This document shows positions 25,401-37,032 of a stretch of DNA of 64,000 nucleotides, one piece after another (position 1 is the first letter of the stretch; every line of letters begins with the position of its first letter). The stretch spans positions 124,001 to 188,000 of the forward strand of contig NJFT01000030.1 in NCBI GenBank assembly GCA_002221725.1, given 5' to 3'. The notes under the pieces are model-generated. The model searched no databases. It was not told the origin of the DNA and saw only the letters and a list, made by a program, of their open reading frames with translations. The DNA is from Scedosporium boydii. Its lineage: Eukaryota; Ascomycota; Sordariomycetes; Microascales; Microascaceae. A program made the translations under genes and the position numbers.

Positions 25401-25838
25401 GACTGAGTCGATGTGTTGTGTCCATAATGGAAGGGAGTACCCTCCATGAGTATTACCGTATCTATTGGCCAGATCGATTTCAGATTCTACGGGATTCCTT
25501 GTTTATATGCAACAGAATGTAATGCAGCCGCATCTTCGTCCGCGTAGTTGAGGGGGATGGGCAAGTAGTAATTGCTTTTTCCTCTGGCTCCGACGCTCCC
25601 CAGCCAATCTCTCTATCCCGCAAGGGGAGGGGGTTTCACGAACAAGAGTGAATGGGGATGCAGTGGTACGTAAGCTACTTCGAGTCTCCTCCTTCCACTG
25701 CAACTGTGCTCACATACCAGTGCTCGATGGTTAGCCATCCTGTCCTCTTTCGAAGTAGGTGGTTCGCTATTAGGGTTGGATTGGGATTCTAGGACGCTCA
25801 CTGTACGAGGTCGGGAAGCGACTTTTCTAATCGGGATC

Positions 25839-25854
25839 TACGAAGTACGAAGTA
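25839..25854. repeat. Tandem overlapping pair of the 9-mer TACGAAGTA
   Basis: Two copies overlap by two bases (TACGAAGTACGAAGTA). The same 16-base arrangement is found at 47400-47415. It is part of a motif family confined to gene-poor DNA in this window. Confidence 0.85.
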
Positions 25855-27006
25855 ATGAGCATTCTCTTCGGTGTGCGGCTCCATGTTCGGTAACGATCCA
25901 CTGTGAAGTGTCGTGTAAGATGCCATGAGCTCGGTTGATCCGAGCCCGAGCACCCGCATCAAGTTACCCATGTAGTGAACGTTGCAGGTGGAGCCCGGGG
26001 CTTCGTATGCAACTGATGTCGGGCGCCGTGTTAGTGCCGAAGAAGCATCGGTGGGACAAAGGGGATAGAAGGGACCGGGAAGTGCAGGTTTGGGAATGCC
26101 GGTGATGAGTGAGGTGGTGGGGGAAAGGGATGAAGCAAGAGAGTAAGACGGCGACGGCGATGGGACCCTCACCGATTGATACCCAATCTACCACGGCGCA
26201 CCACTTGTTCGAAGTCGTCTGTTGTACGACCATCCCACGATGTTTTCTGCTATAGGAGGAAGGGGTACTCGCATAATGTTTTACTAACTTCGTATATGCA
26301 ACGGAGATGCTATGTGAGGGAAAATACTAATATCACATTTGGGGATGAGACATGACTGAGTCGACCAGGCTGCGGAGGTAAGGGGAGACCGGCGTCGCGA
26401 GGAGGCGATATGGGGGCAATCCCTCGGAGCATTTTATACTTCATACTTCTTTCACTACGAGGTATCACATCCTCCCGGGGCAAAGCGGCTGTCGCAAATT
26501 GGATGAAGTGAAGGCCAGGGGTATTAATGTGTGAAACCAATCGAGGCTTGGAGGGAGGATTGGTCTGGGTGGGGAGAACTGGGATCGGACAGACATGGAT
26601 CAAGAGATGTACGGTAGGGAAGGAGTGTGAGGGTTACTTCGTGTGTACGAAGTAGTACGTTCTACGGCGTAGCACTAAAGATGAAATAAAATGAAATATG
26701 TATGAAGTAGTGGATGTGAGATGCAGAGGTGTATATATATGCATCCATCAAATTTGAAGCTTGAGTCGTCCTGTGTTGAGTGTTGGATAGGGTGTGTGTT
26801 CAGGAAGTTATCTTTGCCGACTGAATAGAATCGGTCTATCATACCAACTTTTCCAATATATACTTAAGAGGTTCGTCATGCACGATATCACTGAGATATA
26901 AAGTCGTAAGTAAGAATGAGGGACGCAATGGCAGAATGTTTCTGGTCCTCGATTCATGAGAAGTAAGATTAGGCGAAGTTTGATCAACCCGGGGAGATCG
27001 GTCCAA

Positions 27007-27037
27007 GCCATCCATGCCATCCATGCCATCCATGCCC
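27007..27037. repeat. Short tandem repeat, unit GCCATCCAT
   Basis: About three copies of a 9-base unit lie next to each other. It is an ordinary minisatellite-like tract with no sign of being coding. Confidence 0.75.
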
Positions 27038-30000
27038 ACACCTCTGTGGGCGCTAGCAAGCACGGTTCATGAATTTGTCGACTGCCGGAACGCCAATCAT
27101 TGTCGCGAGGGACCGAGGTACCCTGTCCCATTTTAATCTAAAGCATGTAACTTGTAGGAGTGTCAACTTTCATCTTTCATCCAGGTGAAGGAATGGCGCG
27201 GATCTCGGCAAAGGGAGGGGGCAGGTCGAGGTCTTTCCTCGCTGAATCCTGGTTTTCGTCGTAAAAAGGGATGGAGAATTGGAGATCAGTTGACGTGCGG
27301 CATCATCGGACAAGGCTCCCCTGGGTTGGCTCTCCGGCGCTCCAGCCAATTGACGCGTTCAATTGCGGTGCTTGGCCTCACATGGCAAAGTGCCGGGAAG
27401 AAAAAATGATCGGAATTGATGTCAGTTGGCTCTTCTTGACAAAAATTTTCTCCTTGAGCTTGATATTGCTTCGTAAATAGGAAATAGGGCCAAGCGAACC
27501 GCGATCGACAGCGGAGGATCGGAATCACACCCCCACCTCAACTGCCACCACAGACACAGACCCCACAATCTGCTTTGCAGTATGCTACTTCGTAGTTCAC
27601 CTATTACTGAGTACTTCGAAGTTCAATGCTCAAATCTCAGGCATAGCTGGCGCAGCCACGGCTAACTTCGTTGAAAAGCGACAGCGGTACAAAGGTGCAG
27701 GGCCAGACCCAATCGACGGACACTGCCTTATGCCAGACCAAACCCGCTCCCATTTCCATTTCCATGGGAGCAGTGTCCTGTAGGAAGTACGTGCCCTCTG
27801 TGGTAGGGTAGTCTTGCAGGTTGCAGCTGCATATTTTCTGGTCCGTGGTCCGGGTGTGTGAGGGAAGCACTGGCATTCTCTTCTTGGAACTAACGAAGTA
27901 GATTGGCGAGCAAGACAATGCTTGGTGGAGATTTGTTTGAAGTGGGATTGAAGGTTGGGAAAAAGAGTCTAGTACCTCGTAAACTTGGTAGCATCTGCCC
28001 GCCGTGTCGTTTGGCACATTTTGATGTGGTTCATCCTTGATAGACGAAATGGATCTTTCGTTGGATACTCAGGACTTACTCCTCATACGAAATCCTCTGC
28101 CTACTCAAGCTGTCCCTGGAATAGTTGTGTAAGCGACTAATGCATTGTAACCCCCTTGACATCTTGACATAGTCTGGCTCAAAAGCTTCTGGCTTGATGG
28201 TAAAGAATATTCAAGATCAATTGATGTCATGCCTGAAGGCACTTAATATGTGGCTGGTACCAATTTGTAAGCCGCAGCAAGAAGCTGTCGCATCTCGGCG
28301 GTTTCCCCGTGAAACCTCGCACTCGGTCGTACTCTCGCGGCGAATTTTTTCCTCTTCGGGCCTTCCATCGCAGAAGGGATCAATCTTTCAATCGGCCCTC
28401 CAATCGACTTTATACCCTACTCCGTGTAGCTCACCGCCTCGGAGACTTGGAAAGTTTCGCCGAAGCTTTCACGTCCCCCCTCACTGATACACCGAGAACG
28501 AACGATGACTATCCACCGCTCAAATGCATCGATGCTACATCCAGACGGGGCCCAGAGAGAACAACTTGAAAACGCCATGCAGGCATCGGATGCCTTTAGA
28601 AAGTTCGATGCAAAATCCAATTGCGGCTAGCATCGCTCTCGAGGCCGGGCTAGGGTTACCTGTGCGTGCGACGACGGGGAGGCCGTCGCTCGTGGATGCC
28701 TGGGGCCAAACTAGTAGTCGTAGTGCTTCGTATGGAGAGAATAGTGGGTTCGAAACTGCTCACTGCGCTAGTTTCCAATTTCCATGAGAACTTGAGAGCC
28801 AGCTGCTTGTATGGAGTATTAGTGTAAGGAATCGTCTCGCCCTGCGCCTATGGACTACACGAAAACGCGTCCTTCGTACACAGGTGGTGTAGTGTACTTT
28901 GTACATCGTGTACGGAGTATTTTCAAGTGTGGCCGTCAGTCGGCAGTGAACGACCCCAGTAAAACTGACAGGCGCCCACGCCGATCCCCGGTGATCCGTT
29001 GGTGTGTGTTTGTAGCTTGTACGACGTCAACGATTCTCACGGCTGACCGGAGGTTGATCCTACGAAGTAAACGATGCAGGGAGTCTAGACTCAAGTCGAC
29101 ACTCCCTGAAGTACGAAGTACTCACGGTTCAGGATTATATCAAATCTCAAACAAATAGGCATGCCCTACGAAGCGCTATTATCATAGCCTGCTGGGCTCC
29201 AGCTACTATATATATGTACGGAGTATAACATAGTCTCCCGCCTCAGAACCATTTCCATTGATGCATAATGCCCTCTCGAATCTATATTCTTATCTTGTGA
29301 CGGGACGGCACATGGACGGTACACTTCGCAGGATACTTCTCTCAGAGAACTCAGAGAACACTTGCATTCACCGGCACTCGCTCTTATGACCGTTTTTGTT
29401 CGTTTGTGCCTGCCTATATTACACAACATAAGGATTGTAGGTTGTCCCTTGCCGGGAAGATGAGGGAGGGGGGAAGAATTATGGTTGTATAAATGCAGTT
29501 GGGAGAGACTATCAAGTACATATTGAGCAATTGATGTACCCAGACGAGGGGGTTGGTGACCGGAAAGACTACTTTATACAAGCGTCGAAATAGTGGCTTG
29601 CAAAGTACCCGACCTACCCACCCCAATGTACAATGATACCCAGTCATCTCCACCCTCGTCCCCCACCAGAACAATTGATCCAGCACACCCTTGCACCCTT
29701 TGCACCCTTGCTCTTGCAGCAAATCAATCCATTGAATTGATGATTTAGTGTACATTGATGATCGAGTGATCCATGTACCCTTCTCCCCTCTGAAGTAGAT
29801 CCTGTCTTGGGTCGTGGTAAATTGCCTGCTGCAAATAGGAATGGTACCACGGCTAGACCTCAGGACGCTGACTGATACATGAAACAGCAGTGCTGCACGT
29901 TACCCGGTAGTGCCTGCTCTCCCCATCCCGAAGAAGGTGAAGGGGGACTGGGATTGGGGGGAAGGAAGGAACATTGAACCACTTGCATTAAAATCCACAG

Positions 30001-31415
30001 GCTCTGTTGATTGATCGTTGAATTGATATCTTGACGAGCTCTTCCCGGACCCAGGATACTCTCCGTGCTCCATACCTACTACATACTTCGTCCTTGCCAA
30101 CCCTCTCTCAATCTGGATCGGGACTCGGCTCTAACGTAGCAGCACGAAGACTGAATACTCCATCCTCGAATCTCAATTCCTTGCTCCCCAGTTCTTCTCT
30201 TCCCTTTAGCCCCCGAACCCAAAACCGTTACCTCGTGCCACTTCGACTAGCTCCCTGCCATCTGCTGCCGTCGCATGTGGAAGCGCGTGACGAATAGTCT
30301 CTCTACGACCATCTGATAGTTCCTATTTCCCAATCCGATTGATCCATCTCACCTCTTCCCGACTAGCCGGAACGACTAACGGCTATCTGTGCTGGCTTGC
30401 ATGCTGTTTGGGGTCTAAATCGCCGAATTGTCCTGCTGGCGACTAGGAGCCGCCCCTTCGACCACTTCTTGCAGCTCACACCATCTCTCTGCTGCATGCT
30501 CCATCTAGTAAGAAAATTCCTAGTCCTACATCAATGTACACTACGCCTGGCTGTACCGCACTACACTCCACATCGTCCTGCCCTATGGAGTGAAGCCCTG
30601 CTCGGACTTTGGGGGTAAAACCTGAAGCCTGCGTCCGATTAGCTCGAGCTCTTTTTCCATCAATGATCTCTTATATGCCGTGCATCACCTAAACTCTCCG
30701 CCTCCCCACCGTTATCGTTACCTCGTCCTGGAAGCTCTCCATTACTTGCCGTTGCTCTTCCTTCTCCTTAAACGCTTATCGTCCCCTCCTCTCTCTCACC
30801 TGCAAGACCATTATTACTCTTTGAAAGCTGCTGAGCTCTCTGGCCGCCCAGTATCCCGTCCTGTCTCAGCCTCCTCTCAGTGCCAGACCCAATATAGGTA
30901 GCTCGACGCCGTGTGACTCTCTCTTTGCCTCTCAGCCCCTCAATTTTCCTCCTCTACTGGATACAATCTCCTGTTTTGTCGCCTGCTCGCCTCTTCCTTG
31001 GCTTGTTTCTGTTCCCCAATCTTGGTCCGCAAGTTAGCGGCGCTGAGATCTTTACAATATCAACAGCCTTACCTATCATCGTTCTAATCCCCCCTGATCA
31101 AAGTTCTTAACCCGTCTTCTCACCCGTTGGGCTCGTCGCGAATTTGGTCTTTGATTTGCACTCGGCTATTCTTATCTTTGCGTGCGGCTGTGCCCTCTAA
31201 CGCTCCGTCTTTTCAGCCTTGATCCCTTCTGTAGATGCAGTCGCGGTACCGGCGAGAACCTGTCAGGCAATATGCGAGCCTGGTCCCTTCCTAGGCCTTG
31301 AAGAAACCCTGGTTGACGAATAGAAGCGAAAAGAAGACAAGCATCCACCTCATCACTACGAACTTCGCCTCGCTTCCCCAGCCCCATCGCTTGTTTGTTG
31401 GTTTCCTCTACTATC

Positions 31416-34400
31416 ATGGACCCGCCGGAGCTGGTTTCAGAGTCTAGCAGCACTCTTGATGGAAGGCCTCCTAGTCCAGGAGGGAACGAAGAGGGTAATG
31501 ATGACCCAAATCGCAAGAAACCGGCAGTCCGGAAACGGACAAAAACCGGGTGCATCAGTAAGTATACTTGAACCTTTGCGTGTCCGTACCGATAGTCCGC
31601 CCTAGCCTAGGACTCGACAAGAGAGGATTCTGAGTCTCACTGACTAGTCCTTTGCCCAGCTTGCCGAAAGAGACGTATTAAATGCGACGAGGGCCGGCCA
31701 ACCTGCGGGAATTGCATCAAATCCAAACGCCGGTGTGATGGCTACAATCAGCGCGTTGTTTTCAAGGAGCCCATGGGTGCCTTTGGTGGCACGATGGGAT
31801 ACCCACCCGACTCTCCGGACCCTTTCCCCAATCAACTTGCTTCCTCTCCGACAAGGCTAGGCGCTTCCGGTCACAACTCCCATCAATTGATAGCGCCGAA
31901 ACCATCATCTTCTGCCGAACTACGTGGCCAGGCTTATTATGGTGTGGGTGTTGGGGGATCTTCGGCGCGTTCAGAAGAGTTCAACTTTAACGAGCCCTAT
32001 GTGCATCACGGCATAACTTCTACGCCATCCGAGTTCTCTCCACCTGGAGTCGACCCGTCTGTTGCCTTTCAATGGAACCCGCGGAATGTAGGTTCACGTA
32101 CCTCAGGTTCTGCGCCTGCGGGGTCAAATCGGCGGGGCATGACATCGACATCTGGTGATACGCATGAAGGAATTGACAGGGCATACGACGCCGATATTAG
32201 AATCGACGATGGCAGCGAGGACGAGGATATGTTCGAATCCGACGACCAGGAAATGGAGGACAGTGGAGGCGAGTTTGAAATGGAAAATATGGATCCGCAG
32301 GAGAAGCTGAGGAAGAGGAGCACTTTTGGCGCACTTATTGATGGCCGCCTTGTCCCCCATAACGAAATCCACGAAACTCGGGTCCGAACCTTCTCAGCCT
32401 ACGCCCAAGGGACCGCCCTGTCTACATACGCGCCGTCGGTCGGCCATGTGCTCCCCACCGATCCTCAGTCTATTGCGATATTCCGGCACTTCATCTTCGT
32501 TACTGGCCCGAGTATGTCTCTTTATGAACGACATCCCTTCGATCACTCTAAAATCTCCCCAGAACAACTGGTTCCTCAAGTCAACCAGAACATCTGGACC
32601 TGTAAGTGGCCTGGCTCGGTGTTCTCCCGACTGCCTTCCTCGAATGCGCGCTTTGGGGTATCAGCTAACATTTAGATAGACACCTTCCCGATGCTCTCTC
32701 TTAATCACCCCGCTCTCCTCCAAGCCATGCTGGCCCTCGGAGCTTTACAGATTGCCAACTTGCAACGAATGCCCCCAACCGCCGCCATGAAGCACTATCA
32801 CCTCGCCCTCCGAAAAATCGCCAAATGCGTACGCAGCTCAACCCTAAGGGCCCACCCTGCCACGCTTGCTGCAACCCTACTCTTAGGATACTTCGAAGTA
32901 TGGTCCTCCGACCACACGAAGTGGTGCAGGCATCTATACGGCGCTAGGATCCTCTTTAGAGATGTACCTTTCCTGCACATGACCCGCACAATTCTTCCTA
33001 CCAAGCGAGCGAGGAGGCAAAAGTATGAGGAGGATCGCACGCAGGATCCGTTCAACCCGTGGCTCGATTACAGTGATGTTGATGCCGGTGTGGCTGGTCT
33101 TGACGAGGTTGATGTCGAATTCCTTAGCGCGATTACTGGCAGGGAGCTGGATGACGAGGACTACGGCTATGGATTCGACCTTGATGCGCTTCCGCGGACA
33201 GCCTTACCGACGGATCGGGATATTGAGTACTACGAGCACTTGAGGGATCTATTTTGGTGGAATTGTAAGATGGATGTTTACCAGAGTATCTTGGGAGCAA
33301 CGCGATTATTGTGAGTACTTCGGACTGGGCAGCTAATTTCTCCCTCCCCTCTCGATTTCGTGGTTGCTGACATGGTTTTAGTATGCGGCTCGATGAGTGG
33401 CTCCCATGTCCGCCAAGAGCCCCGGTTGGGCGTCTTGATGCTATGTATGTTGTGGCCTCAAGTTCCGTGACTTTAAGCCCTTCTAGAATTAACATGACGT
33501 CTCCAGCTACGGAACCTTCGATCACATCCTGTTATTAATGGCTCGGCTCTCAGAATTCGTGTCTAATGACTTGCCACGGAAGAGGAAGGCAAATAAGCCT
33601 CCCGGCCCACCAGGGGCCTCTCCACCCATGTTTCCCGGCATGGTTCCTTCTAGAGGTAAGGTCGCAGCGCCGACCGGTTTCAGTACCCATCGGGACCCAT
33701 CTCCACAGAGCGAAGGGGATGAAGATGGCGACCTTGATGCGGCAACCCAAGCTGCGTTAGCAGAGTGGGAGGGAATCCGGCAAGCGTTTGAAGTCTTCCG
33801 CTCGAAACTGGGACCCGAGTTCCAGCCCCTAGCCGACGAGTACTCAGACAGGAGAGACACGCCGTTCGGGCCAGCAATACAATACCGGACCTATTCCGTC
33901 GCCGGTATTTGGATGAACTTTAACATGGGCCTCATCTGCCTATATCGAGCCCACCCGTCAATGCCCCCCGCGGCCATGATGGCGGCCGGAAGAGCGGCCC
34001 GAGATACTGCACCCATGGCGCGAGATATCGGCCGCATTGCAGCGGGCCTCTCGGATGAGATATCCAACATTACGGAGATTAGCACGTTGGTTGGCGCCGC
34101 CTTTATCGAAAGCTCGTTCTGTCTTTTCGTGGCTGGAGTTCAGGTACTATTTTCCCCATTTCCCCTCGCGCTCCTAGTGTTTTAGCAGGATACTTACAGT
34201 TCTGGAATATACAGTACCAAGATAGCAACCAAAGACACTGGCTCATCCATCGCCTTCACGACATCTCCCGGCTCACGGGTTGGGCCTCCGCCCGCCAGAT
34301 CGCCGAAGGCTGCGAAGCTAGCTGGGTACGCGCTGCACACATGGGCCGCGGCCCGCCCTATATGCGGTCGGAGGATCTCATGACTGCAGCGCCGCTCACG

Positions 34401-34556
34401 GTATGGTCCAATCCGAGGAGGATAGATAAGAGGATTCAGGAGCTTGCGGACGGTGGTGAGGTGGTACTGGCGAAGGTGGATAGAGCGCACCTCGCGCTAG
34501 GGTTGTTGGGTCTCGATGGAGACTTGGATAGGTTGAAGATCGTAGATGACGATTAA
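31416..34556 (+). CDS. Zn(II)2Cys6 transcription factor with fungal-specific regulatory domain
   Basis: Six exons (31416-31557, 31660-32601, 32680-33310, 33382-33444, 33507-34143, 34215-34556) give 918 residues, phase kept throughout. The binuclear zinc cluster lies at 46-73 with spacing C-x2-C-x6-C-x6-C-x2-C-x6-C and basic TCRKRRIKC; intron 1 falls between the first two cysteines. A disordered region follows, with an acidic block at about 229-260 that could act in activation. From about residue 290 on the helical regulatory region resembles the Fungal_trans_2 type (QSIAIFRHFIFVTGPSMSLYE, ALLQAMLALGALQIANL, HLYGARILFRD, DLFWWNCKMDVYQSILGATRL). It should bind CGG-type sites in the nucleus. The target genes are unknown, and no pathway genes lie nearby. 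Exon 4 is only 63 nt. Specific orthology is not resolved. Confidence 0.92.
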
Positions 34557-35295
34557 TGGCTTTTGACGTTGGATACTTGGCTCGCGAGGGGAACGATGGG
34601 AACGATTATGAAGTCTCGAGATGAAAGAAAGTCTATACGGACGCTATTCGGAGGGGATTTACGCCTGGGACACGGGAATGGGTAATTGGGAGGAAGAAGG
34701 CCTTTTGCGGAGGCCGGCGGTTGTTAGGTTTCACTTCGGATCGAAGCCTTAGAGGCTAATGCTTTACGTATTCTGGCCCAAGATGGAAAGGCTATGGATC
34801 GATGAGACACGAAGAGCTCCTGGATCTAATTGCTAAAGGAGAGGTAGAGAGGACATGTGTGTGTGAATAGTTCATCATGACGGTATTTCTGAATGTACGA
34901 CCTCTGCTGTGTTGTCTATAGTTGGGAGGCCCAGCATTGTGGTGAGATGGAGGTGAGGTGAGCCGTTCTCGGAAAATAGAGATATTGATAATACGACATT
35001 TACCCATCCATCTCACATTATCATAGCTAGCATCACGTAGGCTACAGGCATTAGCCATCTTCTCTCCCAGGTTGGGCTGATCATCTCGAATTCTATTCCA
35101 CATGGGTCGGCTCATTTGCTCGTCTCTCGGCCCTCAAGTGGACTCCGTGGACTAAAACAACATATCAAAGTTGAATGAATCAACCAGGCGGTTTCTTGTT
35201 TTGGGTATGTGGACAAGTAGAGTACATGTTGGAATTTAGGGAGTCATTATTTTCATTTTTCTTTGCTTTGCTTGCGAAAAAAACTTCGAAAGCGT
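34557..35295. other. Convergent intergenic region between the transcription factor and PUP2
   Basis: About 740 bases with no supported gene; short frames only. It should contain both 3' UTRs. Confidence 0.65.
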
Positions 35296-36317
35296 CTAGT
35301 TAGCGGGTAGGCGCTGGACAACCTCGGCCATCTCCTCGTCGGTGTATATTCTGAAGCCCTTCTCCTTTGTGACGCTAGCGAGCTGGACATTCTTGGCGTC
35401 CAGCTTCTCCTCCATGACCTGCTTGAGTGTTTTGAGGACGAGAGTCTCCGCGTCGGTGAGGGTAAGAGACTTTAAAAGGCAAAAAAACGAATTAGCGGCT
35501 CTTTCTCATCAAGTAAAAGGGATACTCAGGGGAAAAGAGACATCTTCCTACCTTGTGATACTCGTTCTGCAGCTCAGCCTGCGCACCCTCCGACCCCGAC
35601 CCGATAGCCTTAGCATCGTACCTATAAAAAGTCCCACTGGGCTCCGCATGGAAAAGCTGCGGCCCATCCTCATCAATACCCGCAATCAGTAAAGCAACGC
35701 CAAAAGGCCTGCTCATGACGCGATCCTCGCCATCGGCGCCCTCGCCGAAACGCAGGGCGAGATCGCAAATGGCCTGGGTGCACGACTCAACGCGCAGCGA
35801 CTCGTTGTAGTTGAAGGCGTGGGACTGGCACTCGACGCGGGCGTGCTCGACCATGGAGCGGGCGTCGGCCTGGAGCCCGGACATGGCGCAGCCGATGTGG
35901 CGGTCTATCTCGACGATCTTCTCGACGGAGGAGGTCTCGAGGAGGGTGGAGGTTACGCGCTTTTCGACGCCGAGGATGACGCCTTCCGAGGTGGAGACGC
36001 CGATGGCGGTTGAGCCGAGTTTGATGGCTTCGAGGGAGTATTCGACTTGGAAGAGGCGGCCTTCGGGGGAGAAGGTGCTGGAGACGGGGGAGGGTTAGTT
36101 TGGTCGGTTCTTTGCGGCTTGGATGGGGGAGGGGGCTAGGAGCTGCCTGAGGTCAGGCATGATGGAATGCCGACGTACTTGATACCCCGATCTAGAGAGA
36201 TAAATTTGTTAGCGACATTGGTCGAGAGTTGCGGCGAGAGCTGCTGCGAGAAGGAAGCCGTAGCTTGAGAGTTGTCGAGGCTTAGAGCTTACCGTATTCC
36301 GACCTTGCCATAAACAT
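35296..36317 (-). CDS. PUP2: 20S proteasome subunit alpha type 5
   Basis: Four exons (36317-36293, 36191-36179, 36077-35552, 35469-35296) give 245 residues. Alpha5 is one of seven subunits of the outer ring of the 20S core particle and shapes the gate for substrates. The N-terminal alpha signature [20 protein letters not shown] spans residues 8-27 across the first two introns; the 13-nt exon 2 encodes part of D9-R-G-I-N13. Further conserved parts are [54 protein letters not shown] and [29 protein letters not shown]. The sequence after the last intron is [20 protein letters not shown]. The length lies between human (241) and yeast (260) alpha5. The gene is divergent from GCP2. Confidence 0.96.
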
Positions 36318-37032
36318 CTTGGAGGTGTTTGTGTTAATAAACGGTCAATTAAGGAGAAATGAGATTGAGAAAGAAACGGTGGTTCGAGGTTCGTGGTCTA
36401 AGACGCTTAAGCGATTGCGTTGATGAAAGATGGGAGAGGCTGGAGGTGTTGTCGTTAGGGATTTGGAGCTCCAGCCACGAGGTCTAGGAAGGCGGTGGTT
36501 GCTCTGGGTCCTCTTGGCTAGGCAAGCATCCAGCCGCGTAGCTTAGAATGGGTCGTAAAGGTACATTGCTTCGTCCGCCAGCCTCAGGCGGGACGGGCGG
36601 TGTGGCTAGTGGCTTAGTGGGTGAGGCTGGTACCTGTACCCCAAGCCAATGCCCAGCCCGCAGCATGCTTCACTGAATGACCCACTAAAAACGCCTGAGC
36701 CCCTCCAATGTCTCTGGTGCAGAATGTAAATAGCCTAGCAAGTGATGTTTTGTTTTAACGCGACCCAAGTAGCAATAACCTCTCTTCAAGCAAAAGGCAC
36801 ACCAAGAGTCCTTGTACCAACGACTTGATCCTGTCCATTTATGTACTTCGAACAATCGGGGTTACTACGCGACAAACCACTTCGAACCCGTCGATCGTCT
36901 CCCATTAAGTCCCACCTCCCGCCTACCCGCTGAGAACGACTTCCCACATGCCAGCTATTCCCCCCAACCGACAGGCCTTTACACCAAACCACACCCTTCC
37001 CCCTCCAACCCGCAGATGCTTCCGTCCCTGCC
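36318..37032. promoter_or_regulatory. Divergent intergenic region between PUP2 and GCP2
   Basis: The 715 bases lie between two start codons and so must hold both promoters. I see no gene and no element I can name with confidence. Confidence 0.5.

Larger units (their letters stand above)
22450..31415. other. Gene desert of about 9 kb
   Basis: No gene can be supported on either strand. Open frames do not exceed 135 codons, overlap each other and lack family motifs or convincing splice connections. The DNA is not strongly AT-rich and shows no long repeat or transposon-like frame. It carries many TACTTCGTA/TACGAAGTA 9-mers (23060, 25839, 25846, 26646, 27586, 29061, 29112), TACGGAGTA at 28911 and 29217, GTAGTGTA at 28889 and its reverse complement at 30537. 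The right-hand 1.5 kb (about 29.9-31.4) turns pyrimidine-rich and probably includes promoter and a long leader of the downstream transcription factor. Confidence 0.6.
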
